Shown here: one piece after another, positions 7,608 to 13,506 of the stretch
How positions within the stretch are numbered: the stretch's first letter is position 1
How the letters are laid out: each line of letters starts with the position of its first letter
Origin: Spirochaetales bacterium
Lineage (GTDB): Bacteria > Spirochaetota > Spirochaetia > DSM-27196 > SLST01
Assembly (NCBI GenBank): GCA_007130265.1
Contig: SLST01000457.1
Coordinates: 1-13,506 of the forward strand
Direction of reading: 5' to 3'
Length of the DNA stretch: 13,506 bases
Notes under the pieces: generated by a model
The model's database searches: none
What the model was told of the DNA's origin: nothing
The model's input: the letters and a program-made list of their open reading frames with translations, nothing else
Translations under genes and position numbers: made by a program

Positions 7608-9485
7608 CTACCGGCCGAGGAGCGCCGTGCTCAACCACGGCCAGTAGGTGATGATCAGGACGATCGCGAACTGAATGAGAAAGAACGGGGCGACGTTCCG
7701 GTAGATACGCGCGAGCGGCATCTCGAAGCGGTACGCGGCGAGAAAGAGGTTGAGTCCAACCGGCGGGGTGATGAAGCCGATGCCCATGTTCGCGATGAAG
7801 ATGATCCCGAGGTGCACCGGGTCGACACCAAAGATCGAGCCGAGCGGGATGATCAACGGCGCGACGATGAGTATCGCCCCAAAGATATCCATGAACATGC
7901 CCGCCACCAGGAGCGCCAGGTTGACCAGCATCAGGAAGACGAACCGCGAGGTGATCGCGGTCTGCACCCAGTCGCGCAGCATCGTGGGCAGCTGCGTGTC
8001 GACGATGTAGTAGGAGAGCGCGCGGGCGAGCGCGAGAATCATCAGCACGCCGCCGACGATCGTCAACGCCTTGAGCGAGACGTCGACGAGCTGACGGTAC
8101 CCGATCTCCCGACGAATCACGACCTCGACGACGAGCACGTAGACCACGGCGACCGCGGCGGTCTCCACGAGCGTTGCGATCCCGGTGAAGTAGACCACGA
8201 CGATCAGCACCGGCAGCAGGATTTCCCAGATCGACTCCGCAAGCGACTTCCATGCCTCGCGACCGTCAAAGGGCACCGACGGCACGCCCCGGCGGATCGC
8301 GACCACGACTCCCACCGTAGACATCGCAACGACCATCAGCAGCCCGGGGAGAATGCCGCCCAGGAAGAGATCGAAGATGCTGACCTGGGCGATCGATCCG
8401 TAGACTATCAGCGCGAGGCTTGGAGGGAAGAGCAAGCCGATGCTGCCGCTGCCGGTCAGCACGCCGGTGGCGAAACGCTCGTCGTAGTTGCCGCTTCCGG
8501 TGAGCACGTAGTACAGCAGACCGCCGAGCGCGAGGATCGTCACCCCGGAGGCCCCGGTAAAGGTCGTGAAGAAGGTGCTCACGAGCACCGCCGCGATCAC
8601 GAGCCCACCCGGCATCCACCCGAACAGGGCGCGGAAGAGCCGCACGAGGCGCTCGCCCGCCCGACTCTCACTGAGGAAGAAACCGGCGAGCGTGAAGAGG
8701 GGAATCGCGGGGATCGTCCCGCCTATCAGCATCTCGTACCCTTCGTTCGCGACGACCGCGAGCGCACCAAAGTCGCGCGCGAAGAGCAGAAGCGCAACCC
8801 CCCCGAGCACGATGAACAGCGGCACGCCAAGGAAGGCGGATACGACGAGCAGGACGATGAGCGGCAACGACACCAGCGGCACGACCTGGTACCAGAGGTC
8901 CACGATTCGGTCGACAAGCTCGGGGATCTCCATCGCGTGCAGGTAGACGACGTCTGCAAGCGACTGCGAAGCGAGGAACGTCCCGGTCAGGACGCCGAGC
9001 ACCGCGACGACCCGGGCCCAAAGGGTCGCCGGCCCCCGCAGCATGAAGCGGATAGTCATCACGAGGAACCCGAGCGGCATCACCGCGGCAAACAGGTGCA
9101 CCGGCACGAACCCGACGCGCGCCTGCGGCTCGAACCCGAGGATCACGAAGGTGAGCGACACCCAGAAGAAAGCAAACCCGAGCGCTGCGGAAAAGAAGGT
9201 CCGCACCACCCCGGCAGCGTCGCGCCAACGCTCGGGCAGCGCGTCAACGGCGACGGTGATCGCGAGATGCCGCCCCTCGCGCGCGGTGATCATCCCTCCG
9301 AGAAAGGCGCAGTAGAGAACGAGGTGTACGAGGTACGCGTTATACCCGGAGATGCCGCCCGCGGCCACGATCCTGACGATGATCTCGAGCATGGGAAGGA
9401 GCGCGAGGACGAGCAGTCCGAGACTTCCGGCCCACGATTCGACGTTGCGGAGAGTCCCGAACATCCGGGTTCGAAGCCCCCTCAT
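7608..9485 (-). CDS. Fused TRAP transporter membrane protein DctQ-DctM (TatQM-like)
   Basis: The inner-membrane permease of a TRAP importer, 625 residues, with small and large subunits in one chain. Residues about 15-150 are the DctQ part, with four hydrophobic helices (for example 20-42, 50-67, 95-117, 126-148). A linking helix follows at 158-180, and the DctM part starts near 200. DctM signatures include the Gly-rich SESRAGERLVRLFRALFGWM region (272-291), PGGL (292-295), TGASGVTILALGG (310-322), GSGSIGLLFPPSLALIVYG (345-363), ETAAVAVVY (441-449) and NMGIGFITPPVGLNLF (566-581). It should couple Na+ or H+ entry to substrate uptake, with DctP delivering the ligand. The chosen ATG overlaps the dctP stop codon by one base (TGATG). 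A second ATG seven codons later (MFGTL) is also possible. Fused QM genes next to tatT and dctP are known from T. pallidum TP0958, which supports the spirochaete assignment. Confidence 0.95.
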   Translation of the reverse strand: MRGLRTRMFGTLRNVESWAGSLGLLVLALLPMLEIIVRIVAAGGISGYNAYLVHLVLYCAFLGGMITAREGRHLAITVAVDALPERWRDAAGVVRTFFSAALGFAFFWVSLTFVILGFEPQARVGFVPVHLFAAVMPLGFLVMTIRFMLRGPATLWARVVAVLGVLTGTFLASQSLADVVYLHAMEIPELVDRIVDLWYQVVPLVSLPLIVLLVVSAFLGVPLFIVLGGVALLLFARDFGALAVVANEGYEMLIGGTIPAIPLFTLAGFFLSESRAGERLVRLFRALFGWMPGGLVIAAVLVSTFFTTFTGASGVTILALGGLLYYVLTGSGNYDERFATGVLTGSGSIGLLFPPSLALIVYGSIAQVSIFDLFLGGILPGLLMVVAMSTVGVVVAIRRGVPSVPFDGREAWKSLAESIWEILLPVLIVVVYFTGIATLVETAAVAVVYVLVVEVVIRREIGYRQLVDVSLKALTIVGGVLMILALARALSYYIVDTQLPTMLRDWVQTAITSRFVFLMLVNLALLVAGMFMDIFGAILIVAPLIIPLGSIFGVDPVHLGIIFIANMGIGFITPPVGLNLFLAAYRFEMPLARIYRNVAPFFLIQFAIVLIITYWPWLSTALLGR

Positions 9486-10477
9486 CAGCGGCGTTCGTAC
9501 TCGGCGAGGATCCGCTGGATCCGGGCGGTCATCTCGGCGTCGAACACCTCCTGGATCGCGTCGCGGTGTCGCTCCACGTCCGCCCGCCACATCTCGTGGA
9601 CCTCCGGGCTCAGTTCCTGAACCGAGAGACCGAACCGGCGCATCGTCTCGAGCGCCTCGGCTTCCAGATCGCGGATATCATCGTCAATCTGGTTCGCGAC
9701 CGACTCCGCCGATCGAAGGAGCTGGTCCTTGATCGCGTCGGGAACGCGCCGCCAGGCGGCGTCGGTGATGACGATCGCGCCGAGGAACGGCGCGACCTTG
9801 AGGTCGAGCATGTTGGGGGCGAGCGCGAACCACTGGAAGCCGGCCGCCACGAGCGGCGAGGTATAGAAGGCGTCCACCATGCCGCTGTTCAGCGAGGTGA
9901 GCAGATCCGGCTGCGGCATGGGAATGGGTCGGTACCCCATGATGCGGAACGCCTGCTGGAGCTCCTGGTCATTGGGGTTCGCCGCAAGGCGCTGGCGCTT
10001 GAGGTCGTCCGGGTAGGTAACCGGCTGCTTGCTGAAGAAGTGGACCCATCCGGCCCGTGACCAGGCGAGAACGTGGAGCCGGTTGCGCTCGAACTCGGCG
10101 TTCAGCTCGGGCTCGATCCGCTCCATGACGTACTCGAGCTCATCCTCCGAGCTGATCATGAAGGGCACGCTGATCGAAAAAACCTCCGGCACGACGTTCT
10201 TCATCCCCGCGCTCGTCAGCACCGCCGCCTGCAGCTGGCCTATGCGCATCTTGCGAATGACGTCCGCCTCTTCGCCGGCTATCGAGTTGTGGTACACCCG
10301 CACCCGGACTCGGCCGCTGGAAATCCTGCTCCACTCCGCGGCCATCCGGTTCAGCGCCTGTCCCCACGGCGACGCTTCCGGCGCGACGCTGGCCAGTTTG
10401 ATCTCCTGCGCCGTGAGTGGGGCGACGAACAGGATCACCAGGAGCAGTGCCGAAAGGAGTCTGCCTCGTCTCGTCAA
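9485..10477 (-). CDS. TRAP transporter substrate-binding protein, DctP family (TatP-like)
   Basis: The periplasmic ligand receptor of the TRAP importer, 330 residues. It has a signal peptide: basic TRRGR, hydrophobic LLSALLLVILFVAPL, and a likely cut after TAQ (residues 22-24). There is no lipobox Cys, unlike its lipoprotein neighbour. DctP family features follow: IKLASVAPEASPWGQAL (26-42), the long hinge helix region, YPDDLKRQRL (155-164), MPQPDLLTSLNSGMVDAFYTSP (187-208) and a C-terminal helix rich in charged residues. Most TRAP receptors have an Arg in the pattern DLKGLKIR that clamps the ligand carboxylate. Here the aligned residue is Ala165, so the ligand may not be a simple carboxylate. 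The start codon is TTG, supported by AAGGAG 7 nt upstream, and it overlaps the tatT stop codon as TTGA. It lies between tatT and dctQM. Confidence 0.94.
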   Translation of the reverse strand: MTRRGRLLSALLLVILFVAPLTAQEIKLASVAPEASPWGQALNRMAAEWSRISSGRVRVRVYHNSIAGEEADVIRKMRIGQLQAAVLTSAGMKNVVPEVFSISVPFMISSEDELEYVMERIEPELNAEFERNRLHVLAWSRAGWVHFFSKQPVTYPDDLKRQRLAANPNDQELQQAFRIMGYRPIPMPQPDLLTSLNSGMVDAFYTSPLVAAGFQWFALAPNMLDLKVAPFLGAIVITDAAWRRVPDAIKDQLLRSAESVANQIDDDIRDLEAEALETMRRFGLSVQELSPEVHEMWRADVERHRDAIQEVFDAEMTARIQRILAEYERR

Positions 10478-11448
10478 AACCCTTCTCCTTCATCTTCCGA
10501 CCAGTCGGGCAGGAAGAAGTCATCGATGTTCTGAAGGTACCAGCGCGCCTTCCGTTGAGTCAAAATGTTTACGAGCCGGGCCGGCGGGTGGTCGTCGGGG
10601 TCCACGGCGAGCGCACGGTTCATCAGGTCGACAAACAGCTCGGCGTCCTGTCTGGGGATGACGAGCGCTTCGGCGTAGCTCACGTACGGACCTGCGAGCC
10701 GCCCGTCGGCGATCTCGAGCGCCCGGGTGTGATGGTACTCGGCCTTTGCCTTGTCTCCGCCCATCGAGTCGGGCAGCCCGGCGTAGTACTGGACGAGAAA
10801 ATCGTGTATCGCGCCGTCGCTGAACTCCTCGTCGAGGTCGAGCGCGCGAAGCATGAGCGGTTCGGCCCGCGTCACCGTAAAGGCGAGGTCGAGATCGAAC
10901 GGATCGAGCGCGAAGGCGGCCACCCAGCTCGCGCCTATCCAGTAGAGGAAGGGAACGTCTTTGCGCGTCATTGTGCCGAGGTAGGCAGAGACGGCCTGCC
11001 GGTCGGCGTCGAACAGCGCCTCGCGGAACCCGTCGTAGCGCACGTCGAGCCCCCGCACCAGATACTCACGCCCGCGCAGATAGAGCCGCTTCGCGCGAGC
11101 CTGCATGGCCTCACGACGATCCCACTCTTCGAAGGGCAGCATGCTCGCAGGCGTCGCGACGAAGGCGTTCGCGTACGAAACGAAACCACTGCCGGTCGCG
11201 AGCAGGAGCGCCTCGTGCTCGGGCGTCTGCTCGAGAATCGACTCATAGAGCTTCAGAGCAAACGGCAGCGCGTCGCCCACGAGCTCAGGGTCGTCGTCCG
11301 CGGTGAACACCGACGCTCCGTCACCCTCACCGCCGGCGAGCGTATTCGCGAGCGCGTTCACGGCAATCTGGTTGATCGAACACCCGGAGAACAGGAGTGC
11401 GAAAACGACCGCGAGTGCCGCGGGAACGAGCAGACGAATGGTACGCAT
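10474..11448 (-). CDS. tatT: TatT-like TPR lipoprotein of a TRAP transporter (TRAP-TPR component)
   Basis: A periplasmic lipoprotein of 324 residues resembling T. pallidum TatT (TP0956). A lipoprotein signal peptide ends in LFSGC with the acylated Cys at 23; Phe at -3 fits the relaxed spirochaetal lipobox. The mature part begins SINQIAVNALANTL and contains the family-like stretch DDDPELVGDALPFALKLYES (51-70), then GSGFVSYANAFV (86-97). Helical, TPR-like repeats run to the end, for example AEPLMLRALDLDEEF (195-209), KAEYHHTRALEIADG (235-249) and LFVDLMNRALAVDPDD (271-286). In T. pallidum, TatT is known to form a trimer with a pore through each protomer and to pair with the binding protein TatP. 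The same partnership is inferred here because dctP and dctQM follow with 4-nt and 1-nt overlaps. The ATG has no purine-rich ribosome binding site, and only 12 nt separate it from the -10 box. Confidence 0.9.
   Translation of the reverse strand: MRTIRLLVPAALAVVFALLFSGCSINQIAVNALANTLAGGEGDGASVFTADDDPELVGDALPFALKLYESILEQTPEHEALLLATGSGFVSYANAFVATPASMLPFEEWDRREAMQARAKRLYLRGREYLVRGLDVRYDGFREALFDADRQAVSAYLGTMTRKDVPFLYWIGASWVAAFALDPFDLDLAFTVTRAEPLMLRALDLDEEFSDGAIHDFLVQYYAGLPDSMGGDKAKAEYHHTRALEIADGRLAGPYVSYAEALVIPRQDAELFVDLMNRALAVDPDDHPPARLVNILTQRKARWYLQNIDDFFLPDWSEDEGEGF
10485..10490 (-). promoter_or_regulatory. Ribosome binding site that fixes the TTG start of dctP
   Basis: AAGGAG on the minus strand lies 7 nt before a TTG codon at 10477-10475, inside the last codons of tatT. 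Because the open frame begins at this TTG with a canonical signal peptide, the site decides an unusual start codon. Confidence 0.75.
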
Positions 11449-11460
11449 AGCTGGTTGGGG

Positions 11461-11489
11461 AGTCTACGTGTATGCTGAGTGCATGTCAA
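11461..11489 (-). promoter_or_regulatory. Predicted sigma-70-type promoter of the tatT-dctP-dctQM operon
   Basis: A perfect TTGACA (11489-11484) lies 17 nt before TAGACT (11466-11461, four of six matches to TATAAT) on the minus strand. The -10 box ends 12 nt before the tatT ATG, which predicts a leader of only about 5-6 nt with no ribosome binding site. The -35 box lies inside the first codons of the divergent DUF72 gene. Together with the trkA promoter this is the clearest promoter in the window. Confidence 0.65.
11471..11476 (+). promoter_or_regulatory. Possible -10 box of the DUF72 gene
   Basis: TATGCT (four of six matches to TATAAT) lies 6 nt before the ATG at 11483 on the plus strand, the distance expected for a leaderless message. 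No convincing -35 box stands 16-18 nt upstream. This is weak evidence on its own, but it resembles the trkA arrangement. Confidence 0.3.
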
Positions 11490-12397
11490 TCTTGCGATTC
11501 GGGACCTGCAGCTGGAAGTATCCCTCCTGGAAGGGGCTCGTCTACTCCGCGACGAAGGGCATCAACTACCTCCGTGAGTACAGCCGTCGCTATCGCGCCG
11601 TTGAGATCGACCAGTGGTTCTGGTCGCTCTTCGATACCGATTCCGTCAAGCTCCCTGTGGCCGACACCGTCGCCGAATACCTGGCAAGTGTCGACGAGGA
11701 GTTTCGCTTTACGATCAAGGCGCCGAACGCGGTTACGCTGACTCACTTCTCCCGGCACGCGAAGCAGAGGAGATCGGGCGTGAACCCGTACTTCCTTTCG
11801 GCCTCGCTGCTCGGCGACTTCCTCTCGCGTATAGCGCCCATGCGGGAGCGCACTGCCTGCGTAATCCTGCAGTTCGAGTACCTCAACCGGCAGAAGATGA
11901 GCGGGCTCGCCGAGTTCTGTGAGCGGATCGACGCCTTCCTCACCTCGCTTCGCGACGTCGCCGGGTCGTGGCCGCTCGGCGTCGAGATCCGTAATCCGAA
12001 CTATCTCGAGGCGCGCTACTTCGAGACGCTCGCGCGCCACCGGGTCCCACACGTGTTCTGTCACGGCTACTACCTGCCGCCGGCACCGCTCGTGTACGAG
12101 AAGATGCGCGCGGTGCTCGGGGACTCCGCCGGCGATGGTATCCCGGGCCCGGGCGTCATCCGGCTGCTCGGCCCGGACCGGAAGGGGATCGAGGAGGCAA
12201 GCGGAAAGCGGTGGGATAGAGTCGTCGCTCCCAGGGACGAGGAGCTACCACAGCTTCTTGACGTCGCAGCCGACATGCTGGGACGCGGACTCGACGTCTA
12301 CGTGAACGTGAACAACCACTATGAAGGGTCGGCCCCTCTGACCATCGAGAAGCTCGAACGGCTCACGCGGGCTACTCGAGATCGAGCAGGCTCCTGA
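11483..12397 (+). CDS. DUF72 domain-containing protein (TIM-barrel, YecE-like)
   Basis: A 304-residue member of the DUF72 (YecE) family, which adopts a TIM-barrel fold and has no firmly known biochemical role. Family landmarks are LRFGTCSWKYPSWKGL (4-19), AVEIDQWFWSL (39-49), FRFTIKAPNAVTLTH (74-88), GVEIRNPNYL (166-175) and the C-terminal VNVNNHYEGSAPLTIEKL (274-291). The protein looks complete and cytoplasmic. The ATG at 11483 begins right before the first beta strand. An in-frame GTG at 11468 with GGGGAG 5 nt upstream (11457-11462) would add five residues and is a real alternative. The gene diverges from tatT across 34 bp. Its 3' end overlaps the convergent small secreted-protein gene by 26 bp. 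Confidence 0.92.
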   Translation: MSILRFGTCSWKYPSWKGLVYSATKGINYLREYSRRYRAVEIDQWFWSLFDTDSVKLPVADTVAEYLASVDEEFRFTIKAPNAVTLTHFSRHAKQRRSGVNPYFLSASLLGDFLSRIAPMRERTACVILQFEYLNRQKMSGLAEFCERIDAFLTSLRDVAGSWPLGVEIRNPNYLEARYFETLARHRVPHVFCHGYYLPPAPLVYEKMRAVLGDSAGDGIPGPGVIRLLGPDRKGIEEASGKRWDRVVAPRDEELPQLLDVAADMLGRGLDVYVNVNNHYEGSAPLTIEKLERLTRATRDRAGS

Positions 12398-12818
12398 TCG
12401 CCTCCCACGCCGCGCGCCGGTAGCGGAACCAGTCGTCGGTCTCGCCTTCGTCCTCGACGTAGGCGATCAGGCCCCATGCCTGCGCGATCAGGAGCTCGTG
12501 GGCACCGATCATACGCCGCAGAAGCTCGCGGTCACCGGCGGCGATCGATTCGTCGGCCACGATACGGCCGAGCGCTTCGATCGACGACTCGCTGAGGCCG
12601 ATCACGTCGCGCGCGAGCTCGTCGGCGAACGCCGCGGTATAGGCTGCCGTGGCGTAGCCGTCGGCGAGCGTTCCAAGCAGAAAGTAGCTCGTGTAGAGGC
12701 TCGTCGCGCCGAGCGTGCCCACCGCGTAGAGCGCCGGGTCATCGTCGTTCGCCTGGAGCCCGGAGGCGACCAGGAGCGCGACCAGAACCCAGATCAGTCG
12801 TGGCGGTAACCGTCTCAC
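12372..12818 (-). CDS. Small secreted protein of unknown function
   Basis: A 148-residue protein I do not recognise. It begins with a clear signal peptide: basic RRLPPR, hydrophobic LIWVLVALLVASG and a likely cut after LQA (21-23), giving a mature periplasmic protein of about 125 residues. There is no lipobox Cys. The mature part is predicted to be mostly helical: an Ala/Gly/Tyr-rich stretch at 29-65, then amphipathic helices near 66-90 and 94-122, and a Trp/Arg-rich helix WFRYRRAAWEAIRSLLDL (130-147). The GTG start is fixed by AGGAGG 5 nt upstream (12829-12824). That site overlaps the stop codon of the peptidase gene (TAGGAGG), so the two genes are probably one transcript with coupled translation. 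Its last 26 bp overlap the DUF72 gene on the other strand. Confidence 0.8.
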   Translation of the reverse strand: MRRLPPRLIWVLVALLVASGLQANDDDPALYAVGTLGATSLYTSYFLLGTLADGYATAAYTAAFADELARDVIGLSESSIEALGRIVADESIAAGDRELLRRMIGAHELLIAQAWGLIAYVEDEGETDDWFRYRRAAWEAIRSLLDLE

Positions 12819-12823
12819 TTCGT

Positions 12824-12829
12824 CCTCCT
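12824..12829 (-). promoter_or_regulatory. Ribosome binding site overlapping the peptidase stop codon
   Basis: AGGAGG lies 5 nt before the GTG start at 12818. The peptidase stop TAG (12830-12828) shares its last two bases with this site, so a terminating ribosome covers the next gene's binding site. Confidence 0.75.
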
Positions 12830-13506
12830 ATACGGGCAGCTGCATCTGATGCTCGGCGAGTCCGGGCACCGCCTCGGCGGCCTGCGAAATGGCGCGCGCG
12901 CCCGCCATGACCACGACTCGCGAGTCCGCCATCGACTCGAGCAGTCCGGCGGCCGCCTGCCGAACGTCGTCCGCGGTGGTCGCGAGTAGCGTCTCGTGGC
13001 CAGCCTGTCGCATCGCGTCGGTCACGCCGTACAGGTGTCGGCGCAGCGCCACGATGCCCTTCTCGCCGGGTGAGAGCGGCCGGATGTGATGGCCGGTGAT
13101 CCCGATGACCGCGAGCTCGAGCTCGCGGTCCGAAACAGGAGATTCGGCAAAGCGCTCGAGCCCCGTCCGGAATGCGCCAAGCGTCTCGACAATGCGCGGA
13201 TCGCGATACGACCAGAAACCGAACACGCCGTCGAGAGTACGCGCGCTCGCGCTCGCCCCGTAGGCGCCGCCTTTCATGCGGATCGCCTCCCAGAGAAATC
13301 CGGTGCGAAGCAGATGCGCGAGTACCTGTTCGTGCACGGCGCGCGGCGAGCCGTAGCGCGCTCCCCGGCACGCGGCGGCGACGTAGGCGACATCCGAAGG
13401 AACGACGAGCGACTCGGACTCAGGCGTCGCGGGCAACTGCCCCGCGGCGGGTTCGCTGCGGGGCAATCCGCGGGGCAATCCGCGGGGCAATCCGCGGGGC
13501 AATCCG
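12828..13506 (-). CDS. M16C-family (presequence protease-like) metallopeptidase, C-terminal part
   Basis: The 3' end of a large insulinase-superfamily peptidase; the frame is open to the window edge and about 225 codons are present. Families of this type (PreP, Cym1, falcilysin) are about 1000 residues with an N-terminal HxxEH zinc site, which is outside the window. The visible part is the last M16 domain. It contains PSDVAYVAAACRGARYG, then LWEAIRMKGGAYGA (about 13293-13253), where Arg and the GGAYG loop help to bind substrate in the family, and FGFWSYRDPRIVETLGAF, the usual next strand and helix. M16C enzymes degrade peptides inside a closed chamber. The 12-bp repeat at the edge is read in frame as four LPRG units in the linker before this domain. 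The gene is followed 9 nt after its stop by the small secreted-protein gene. Confidence 0.88.
   Translation of the reverse strand, partial: GLPRGLPRGLPRGLPRSEPAAGQLPATPESESLVVPSDVAYVAAACRGARYGSPRAVHEQVLAHLLRTGFLWEAIRMKGGAYGASASARTLDGVFGFWSYRDPRIVETLGAFRTGLERFAESPVSDRELELAVIGITGHHIRPLSPGEKGIVALRRHLYGVTDAMRQAGHETLLATTADDVRQAAAGLLESMADSRVVVMAGARAISQAAEAVPGLAEHQMQLPV
13459..13506. repeat. 12-bp tandem repeat, four perfect copies running to the window edge
   Basis: The unit CGGGGCAATCCG is repeated four times without mismatch and reaches the last base. Adjoining units create CCGCGG, so each unit can also pair with its neighbour. On the minus strand it is in frame with the peptidase gene and encodes LPRG repeated. 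Because 12 is a multiple of three, gain or loss of units would not break the frame. The sequence probably ends here because the assembly could not cross the repeat. Confidence 0.92.

Noticed and set aside
7590..7625. A bidirectional terminator between the alpha/beta hydrolase and dctQM
   Set aside because: Only 2 nt separate the stop codons, and I could not find a stem followed by a T run on either strand.
6253..8253. A long minus-strand open frame (over 660 codons) across the alpha/beta hydrolase and the end of dctQM
   Set aside because: It runs antisense to the hydrolase and out of frame with dctQM. Its composition is highly charged and repetitive, typical of a GC-rich shadow frame.
9486..9590. 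Upstream extension of dctQM into dctP
   Set aside because: The added residues are a basic out-of-frame reading of dctP. The ATG at 9485 gives a normal DctQ N-terminus and overlaps the dctP stop codon.
7269..9620. A very long plus-strand open frame (over 780 codons) opposite dctQM
   Set aside because: Its product is a low-complexity mix of Arg, Glu, His, Asp and Gly with no recognisable motif. It is the antisense shadow of a real GC-rich membrane-protein gene, whose own strand shows clear DctQ and DctM signatures.
11303..11482. Long N-terminal extension of the DUF72 gene across tatT
   Set aside because: The extension is antisense to tatT, and DUF72 proteins usually begin right before the first beta strand.
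13459..13506. The 12-bp repeat as a CRISPR array
   Set aside because: The units are directly adjacent with no spacers, are far too short, and are in frame with a peptidase gene.

Overview
The window is GC-rich and almost entirely coding. It looks like part of a free-living spirochaete genome. The best evidence is a three-gene TRAP transporter operon (TatT-like TPR lipoprotein, DctP-type binding protein, fused DctQ-DctM permease) whose content and order match the operon known from Treponema pallidum (TP0956-TP0958). No RNA gene, CRISPR array or insertion sequence was seen. The right edge falls inside a 12-bp tandem repeat, which suggests that the contig ends there.

Layout, left to right. (1) 30-4669, minus strand: a four-gene potassium-uptake operon read trkA > trkH > polytopic membrane protein of unknown function > histone-deacetylase-like hydrolase. 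Its genes overlap by 4 nt and by 1 nt, then are separated by 10 nt. (2) 4749-7605, plus strand: an amidohydrolase-superfamily enzyme followed 10 nt later by an alpha/beta hydrolase fused to a multi-spanning membrane domain. (3) 7608-11448, minus strand: the TRAP operon tatT > dctP > dctQM, with overlaps of 4 nt and 1 nt. It converges on the alpha/beta hydrolase with only 2 nt between stop codons. (4) 11483-12397, plus strand: a DUF72 protein diverging from tatT. (5) 12372-13506, minus strand: the C-terminal part of an M16C-type (presequence protease-like) metallopeptidase, then a small secreted protein of unknown function whose end overlaps the DUF72 gene by 26 bp.

Both divergent intergenic regions are very short (79 and 34 bp). 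Each carries a perfect TTGACA box 17 nt from a TANNNT box, facing trkA and tatT. In both cases the predicted transcript would start at, or within about 6 nt of, the start codon, so these mRNAs may be leaderless or nearly so. By contrast, several genes (amidohydrolase, dctP, the unknown membrane protein, the small secreted protein) have good Shine-Dalgarno sequences.

How the genes work together: TrkA and TrkH should form a gated K+ uptake channel. The two genes behind them have no known role in K+ transport. TatT, DctP and DctQM should form a Na+- or H+-driven importer. DctP lacks the arginine that normally binds a ligand carboxylate, which points to an atypical, perhaps hydrophobic, substrate. 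The most open questions are the UbiA-like but motif-less membrane protein in the Trk operon, the membrane-fused alpha/beta hydrolase, and the in-frame LPRG repeat in the peptidase.
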